Source of the DNA: Proteobacteria bacterium UBA6920
GTDB lineage: Bacteria > Pseudomonadota > Gammaproteobacteria > SG8-11
Assembly: GCA_002448875.1 (NCBI GenBank)
Contig: DKAS01000131.1
Location: 1,523-28,035, forward strand
Direction of reading: 5' to 3'
DNA: 26,513 nt
Below the pieces are notes generated by a model. It made no database searches and was not told the origin of the DNA. It saw nothing but the letters and a program-made list of their open reading frames with translations. Positions 24,501-26,513 of the stretch are shown piece after piece. Each line of letters begins with the position of its first letter. The first letter of the stretch is position 1. Both the position numbers and the translations under genes were made by a program.

Positions 24501-26513
24501 GGCGAAAACATCGGCAGCGCGGAACCCGGCGCAGCTCCGGTGGTATTCACCTCCGGTAAACCAAACCCCAGCCCCGGTGACTGGCCTGGATTGAAAGTAC
24601 TGGATTACACTTATATAAAGTATATAGGTAACACACCGGTACCCTATAGCACCGTACTAAACAATGTAATCGTGGAATATGCCGATATCGGTATCTATGT
24701 ATACCGACCAGTATACGAATACGCCGGTTTCACCGACCATGGCGTGGCGCACCCCAGTATCAACGCTTCCACGTTGCGAAATAACAATACGGGTACGAAG
24801 ATTCGCTTGGCCTACGCTAATTTCAATAACAACTCCATTCACGACAATACCATAGGCATGTTTACCGCCCTCAAAGCTGGGGTAAATGGCGCCGGAAACA
24901 CCCTAACTCATAACGCTTATGGCATCTATCTGGATGGAGAAGGCGGGCAGCAGGTGTTTCTCGATAACAATCAATCCATTTGGGTAAATTCCTATCTCTC
25001 CCTGAAGAGCGGCGCGATCCTTGAAAATCAATACAACATCGTCTCGCAGCACTTCTACCCGGGCTCCCCTGATGCAAAAACCAGCTACCTGGATTTTCAG
25101 CCTATCAATCTACAGAACAACTGGTGGGGCACCACCGATGCGCAAAGCATTGCGAGAACCATCTACGACCGGGCTGACGGCATTCAAGATGCTCCCTGGA
25201 TCGACTTTGGCCATTGGTTGGATGAGAATGCGAACGCGACGACGTCAGAGCTTCTCTTCCACGTTCTTAACCTGGCAAAACCTGATATCGCGTATTATGC
25301 CGTCAGTAATCTGATCGCCGCCTACCCCGTTTTGATCCCTAATGGGGTCAGAATCTTATTTTTCCCCGGTACCCGATTGGACGCGGACTGTCCAATACAT
25401 ACTTTTGCGTCGAATACGGCGGACCATCCTGTCATTTTCGACTCCGCCAACACTGCGCCGGCGGCGGGCGATTGGCAAGGCATCGCCTTGCATAACTTTG
25501 CCGATTGCGGATATGATGTCGATGTCTTGCAGCCATTCAATTTCCGACATCAATTCAAATACATAACGGTACGGCATGCCAACCAGGCCCTGACGCTCTC
25601 CGGTGGCGCCGCCGTCGGCGTCGAAGACAGCCAGCTGCTCGACAACCGTGTCGGCATGGTCTTGACCGGTGGTTTCATTCCCGCCGACCCCTACGCGACC
25701 TGCACCGATCTCAACGGCACCCCGGTTTGCCCGCCGGAAAAAAATGATCAGTATCTAACCCACCTGGACTCCAACGCCTCGGTCACTCACACCCGCTTCG
25801 CCGGCAACAACGATAAGGCCGTGCGCGTGGAAAACTACGCCGACCCCTTGAAGGTACTCGATTTCAAGGAAAACTACTGGGATTCGCCTGTTTTGAGCGA
25901 TATCAACGCCGTCATCCACGATAGCCTCGACGATCCCCGTGCCGCCATCGTCGCCATCGCCCCCTGGCGCCTCGACGCGGCCGGTACCGCGCTCAGCCCC
26001 TACCGCTCGCTCGGTGGCCGGGTTTCCGATGCCCTCACCCCGTTGACCGATACCAGCGCCCCCTACCTGGTCGTCGGCGATACCGAGGTATCCCTGGGTA
26101 ATTCCTTCACGGTCCCCGCCGGCACCCAACTGCATTTCAACAGCGGCCGCGCCCTGCGCAACCACGGCCACCTCACCCTCGCCGGCAGCGATGCCGCCCC
26201 GGTCACCCTGACCTCGGCCCAGGTCAATAAGAAAGCCAACGACTGGTCCGGCCTCCTCACCACCGGCCCTGGCGCCCTCACCGAGGCCGGCTATACTGTA
26301 GTGGAATACGCCGCCGACGCCCTGGCCTTTGCCGCCGGGGCCGGCGGCACGGTCGACCACGCCACCCTGCGCCGCAATCAGAATGGCCTGGCCGTGCGCG
26401 GCGGCGCGGCCAGCGGCGATCTCACCCAGGACAGCCACCCGGTCATGCACTCGAGCAATCTCTACGACAACGGCAATTACCAGGTCGATGCCCGCGACTT
26501 CGCCGATCCCGCC
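15534..26513 (+). CDS. Giant exported modular beta-helix protein (3' end outside window)
   Basis: An open frame of 3660 codons with no stop, still open at the right edge. Frame was checked at every NWWG-type motif and holds throughout. Residues 1-30 are polar with a basic end (KIPRR), then FFVTLLLILCIAPIS (about 31-46) gives an extended signal peptide or anchor. Residues 54-680 are three tandem units, each an Ig-like part (APFDLAGGST motif) plus a BACON-like part (W-L-x-x-x-P, then G-Y-x-x-A-x-L/I-P). Residues about 684-766 form a PKD domain (YAWNFGDGS), and 767-860 and 861-952 are two more PKD/Ig-like domains. From 966 onward run right-handed beta-helix modules, nine complete and a tenth cut by the edge, rich in N-x-I-x-x-N turns and each closed by an NWWG-type motif. 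Likely a cell-surface or secreted adhesin or carbohydrate-related protein. No catalytic residues or sorting signal are visible, though the C-terminus is missing. The family order is sure, the function is not. Confidence 0.85.
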   Translation, partial: MASRIEADPTSTGDPGANKEIKIPRRTVPKFFVTLLLILCIAPISDLRSSTSQLMLSPFSNRSAATPLADSTVAGGIYVVVQPQDQINRVLFFVDDPAMINGVYRTDNKAPFDLVGGSTNGAVVFDTTTLTEGIHTITAQADLLSGTTEVIHANVYVANTWAQITLNQPLLVVNTRIGGSAVKKSVVVDTSDHSNATFSAFSAEAWLSPLPNSGSTPQELLVSIDSNGLSPGGYSTTLNIATDGYLTARLPVIIDARAPDDTTELQFSLLADRSHPMPLDEEVIAGNQYLFVHTDAAITKTEFFIDDPLGQSTPLRSDTSAPFDLAGGSTSAANPFDTTVWPDGHHVLTARIEMATGELRLVHANITIGNTLPVLGFDKSSLVFSVTEGSIPPDQVLTLKTSDGNAAAYSTSIDVPWLSTLPAEGTAPETLIATASAASLPTGTYLGTLSAVATGYLSARIPVTLSINPKAAPHQVVFSTVANRTNPLDLNGAIVAGSIYIYASPATDISRVEFHMDDPQMASGPSAVDNNAPFDYAGGNSTTANPLNTTVLSDGSHILATRIILKTGATEDLYAGFTVGNVSPVITTNLSRLELAVDLRQGTGTVPLSVSTSNGSVASVTIQDLASWLVFSPANGATPLSTNANVTATGLLPGAYNSVVSITATGYQSAILPFYLTVTDLDKPPVAVPGGPYVGNINSPIIFDGTGSYDPDIEPITYAWNFGDGSSGSGAKPSYSYTNAGNYTVTLVVSDGYKQSPPATTSVHVNHPPVANAGADFSVNENTTATLDGSQSTDSDGNIAQYLWLQTGGPAVTLTNASSSIAHFTAPEVTADTMAQFQLTVTDNTGASAQDSVAVTIRQVNKPPVISSIQANPPTLLDNETSQLSVLAYDPDPGTNLTYHWTVPAGAGSLSNSNVANPVYTPPDVAAEQSFTLSVTVSDGTASTSATVTLTVNNAMPAGGLIPPGDLSGVLGSGDYILDGDYYINGWLTIPSTATLTIKPGSRLFFHWWSGMEVSGRLSAEGTADQRILFTSADSTGHFFQPPSTPTPGEWYGVIFGDTAGGSTMSYLTLEWSRTAITNIGADLTIDHCKLENHKTDGLLIYGYGTTTITQGIISNSVISGTNYQGVGLSLFDAAPQVTGTTITNHFVGIYIDGKDANAVIKNGNDIYGNKMGIVIGWYDDSANYPDQTFPAPQPIITQNNIHDNRQFSWLDPINFAPSSMWLGSNFDMSAAVLHMENNWWGSNRLGDITRTIADNTMYWSYPQVKYVPFLDAPYPQGKSVQINYLTGNISDDHPLSPNTTYEIAGTVTIAAGTTLTVPEGVTMLFYQGARFDIAGNLIVNGSDGSPVHFTTAEDVSYYRANAGYANFWSGLMVANGGRADIQHAVIEWAAYGVYVTNATAVIRNSVLKSNYYGLRAGSQAVVTLAPGNIVTYNNIGIRASGTYTAGNDPILKVNGNDIYNNKQSAIYADYYSYSNSTPIDATGNWWGTANSVDIDNVIYDQKDHHLNPTVNYSGYRNEVLVSRLEGTIASDKSLITDIPYWVMADTVVPSGVTLALRNGVRLQFLDNTGLTVAGSLQTSSPENLPVVLTSDNPAPSKGIWKGAFVSGSVSIDSTDILWADKGLNFSQGGGQVSHTTIKRTHQAIRVSGGSSPQIGPQNILLLNDYGIYAQGGGSDPKPVVHGNNLIYNQIANYYATGFTNTGTILDASGNWWGSSGTGDIENSVHHALDDTTAPFVNTGASLTQSAVIKPLLSPDYNLNLRSGVWYDVENSLEILLGVKLTVAEGATLRFSPSNSMLVSQGTVDIQGDAEAPVTLTSNGSAPAKGSWQGIIFSTPAYNTSSTIRHADIRYAATGISVAEAGYTPPSAANPGLQFNNNRISDFSQSGIAIAVDSYATILGNDIVNNDHTGTGIYLKNSSPLISGNHLHGTAAGIYLDGSNAQIKSYPSIKDGNEFENNIVGMHIEGNHAFATNPAPAINNNNFHDNVNYHLSSHGYGGLTPSGEFIDAQNNWWGTVNLRLVRNRILDINYPDASTIDQSEPTVVFQPYLDAAWPQGSVFTADTNLSGTITTDTNLLAGLDYTVSGSLTLASGATLTIPAGTSLNFAPGAQLLVYGTLLAPGESYLPVTFTGNGTGDLWGGIVIYGSANIEHAIVEHANTGITFYNATGHLRDSLIDLNQIGVRIYGKSTPLLRENNTITNNAIGILVEGTGNSDENPTPIIRGNAIHANAQYNLQTKNFFAGQTASVYAKFNWLGSAQNSAIESTLEHRIDNSSLPLVDYIPYLDDLDGRALTPVINDTLTGTVDGTQLAPGTTYLLHDNIVITGGLSPNIVFRSDTGVGVTLDPQAFAIAASELYPVVFTSLQQVKLLNGTYDYSRSWTGLHINVDNAQQGANLHGVFVEYAENGVYIESQVSYTDSYTTRWFASDSVQIADSLVRRNKQGILIHEASPNIVGSTISDNETGIRIESISSPKISEGNKISHNGVGIHIDGYGGMQKFIPPPSDAYASIWPAIKYSMEAAPTINGNEFRDNIHYSMVATNFNASRLSHTRQNVNGSGILSIPTLRIDASRNIWNQTDPTLIAKSIFDRGDDSGLNVWVDYSNYLDAFGGNAQKADELSGPISGANLSPGQVYRVIGDIAFSGDLPIGTTFEFVDGYAIDIYGDASVTGMPDNPVVFKPALASGKNGWLDIHLTGKVLVGYDFLNNRNIYRDYAVTVDYLNLSSADIGIRVTSGEYIEDLGSSGNSELIATYVRCDTVDIAHTRIDDANIGIWSSHSSPKINANYISRSVIGLLATSIASPEVANNTIIDNELGIFVNSADSTLLPVYTHIWNPTIEGWDTIQSGFTYTDAQPRVNANRIANNSQYNFVATHYHDRTVITPLYQGLAPATMVTELDAKGNWWGSIDPTKISESIFDFAENPRTSPWVNYLNFLNEDMNEAAGNYLAGTVGAAQITAGQTYQVIGNTVLNVNNLPAGTRFEVVDSYSISIAGENIGSAEPGAAPVVFTSGKPNPSPGDWPGLKVLDYTYIKYIGNTPVPYSTVLNNVIVEYADIGIYVYRPVYEYAGFTDHGVAHPSINASTLRNNNTGTKIRLAYANFNNNSIHDNTIGMFTALKAGVNGAGNTLTHNAYGIYLDGEGGQQVFLDNNQSIWVNSYLSLKSGAILENQYNIVSQHFYPGSPDAKTSYLDFQPINLQNNWWGTTDAQSIARTIYDRADGIQDAPWIDFGHWLDENANATTSELLFHVLNLAKPDIAYYAVSNLIAAYPVLIPNGVRILFFPGTRLDADCPIHTFASNTADHPVIFDSANTAPAAGDWQGIALHNFADCGYDVDVLQPFNFRHQFKYITVRHANQALTLSGGAAVGVEDSQLLDNRVGMVLTGGFIPADPYATCTDLNGTPVCPPEKNDQYLTHLDSNASVTHTRFAGNNDKAVRVENYADPLKVLDFKENYWDSPVLSDINAVIHDSLDDPRAAIVAIAPWRLDAAGTALSPYRSLGGRVSDALTPLTDTSAPYLVVGDTEVSLGNSFTVPAGTQLHFNSGRALRNHGHLTLAGSDAAPVTLTSAQVNKKANDWSGLLTTGPGALTEAGYTVVEYAADALAFAAGAGGTVDHATLRRNQNGLAVRGGAASGDLTQDSHPVMHSSNLYDNGNYQVDARDFADPA
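15693..17570 (+). repeat. Three tandem Ig-like + BACON-like protein units
   Basis: Within the giant gene, units begin near 15693, 16326 and 16956 and are about 205-210 codons each. Every unit has, in order: an F-S-x-x-x-x-R-x start, an A-G-x-x-Y strand, a V/T-x-F-F/H-x-D-D-P segment, APFDLVGG/APFDLAGG/APFDYAGG, an F-D-T-T or L-N-T-T turn, a DG/EG-H strand, and a C-terminal BACON-like half ending in G-Y-L-x-A-R-x-P-V or G-Y-Q-x-A-x-L-P. The units are similar in protein but not identical in DNA, so the duplication is not recent. Confidence 0.75.
18429..26513 (+). repeat. Array of ten beta-helix modules
   Basis: Module starts, judged by the recurring entry segment L-x-G-x-I/V followed by a V-x-x-G-x-T-L-T-I/V-like strand and a P-V-x-F/L-T-S strand, fall near 18429, 19389, 20106, 20808, 21726, 22431, 23382, 24363, 25251 and 26010. 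Complete modules are 234-327 codons. Each contains an H-A-x-I/V-x-x-A or equivalent strand, several N-x-I-x-x-N/G-I turns, and a closing motif: NWWG in modules 1-4, 7 and 8, NWLG in module 5, NIWN in module 6 and NYWD in module 9. The tryptophan codons start at 19251, 19989, 20667, 21567, 22290, 23250, 24231, 25122 and 25878. Confidence 0.8.

Noticed and set aside
18429..26513. DNA-level tandem repeats or a CRISPR-like array in the giant gene
   Set aside because: The periodicity is at protein level only. The recurring AACTGGTGGGG-like segments are codons for NWWG and the intervals are irregular in bases.
15534..26513. Many minus-strand frames opposite the giant gene (for example 19314-20459 and 22515-23177)
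   Set aside because: They mirror the repetitive beta-helix coding sequence and lack independent start signals or domains.

Overview
The window looks like chromosomal DNA of a high-GC gammaproteobacterium. The evidence is HrpB helicase, a DosC-like globin-coupled diguanylate cyclase, an ABC/GldG/DUF4340 operon, and several Sec-exported proteins of which one ends in a dockerin-like tail. No rRNA, tRNA, transposase, phage gene or CRISPR array was seen. The genus cannot be fixed from sequence alone.

Layout: (1) 1-102 is a large inverted repeat with a nested hairpin, cut by the left edge. (2) 203-3964 holds a SAM methyltransferase (-) divergent from a NUDIX hydrolase and hrpB (+). (3) 4165-6239 is a minus-strand set of three small exported proteins: two tandem Hcp-like paralogues, then a thrombospondin-3/dockerin protein. 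(4) 6633-9783 is a minus-strand pair: an exported seven-repeat beta-propeller protein and a hydantoinase/oxoprolinase A-type protein. (5) 9972-11042 is a globin-GGDEF diguanylate cyclase with a probable TTG start. (6) 11224-15156 is a tightly packed four-gene ABC operon (ATPase, permease, GldG-like protein, DUF4340 protein) behind a good sigma70-like promoter and ahead of an intrinsic terminator. (7) 15204-15533 is an AT-rich non-coding island with a second good promoter candidate.

(8) From 15534 to the right edge there is one uninterrupted reading frame of 3660 codons, still open at base 26513. It encodes a giant exported protein. Its order is: a hydrophobic N-terminal segment; three tandem units of about 205 residues (Ig-like plus BACON-like); three PKD/Ig-like domains; then nine complete modules and a partial tenth of right-handed beta-helix type. 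Each complete module starts with an L-x-G/T-L-T-I-type entry segment and closes with an NWWG-type motif placed 39-53 residues before the next module. This is the most interesting object in the window.

No shared pathway can be proven. The window is rich in cell-surface and exported proteins (giant beta-helix protein, Hcp-like pair, dockerin protein, propeller), together with a c-di-GMP synthase. That fits a locus involved in surface attachment or matrix, but this is inference.
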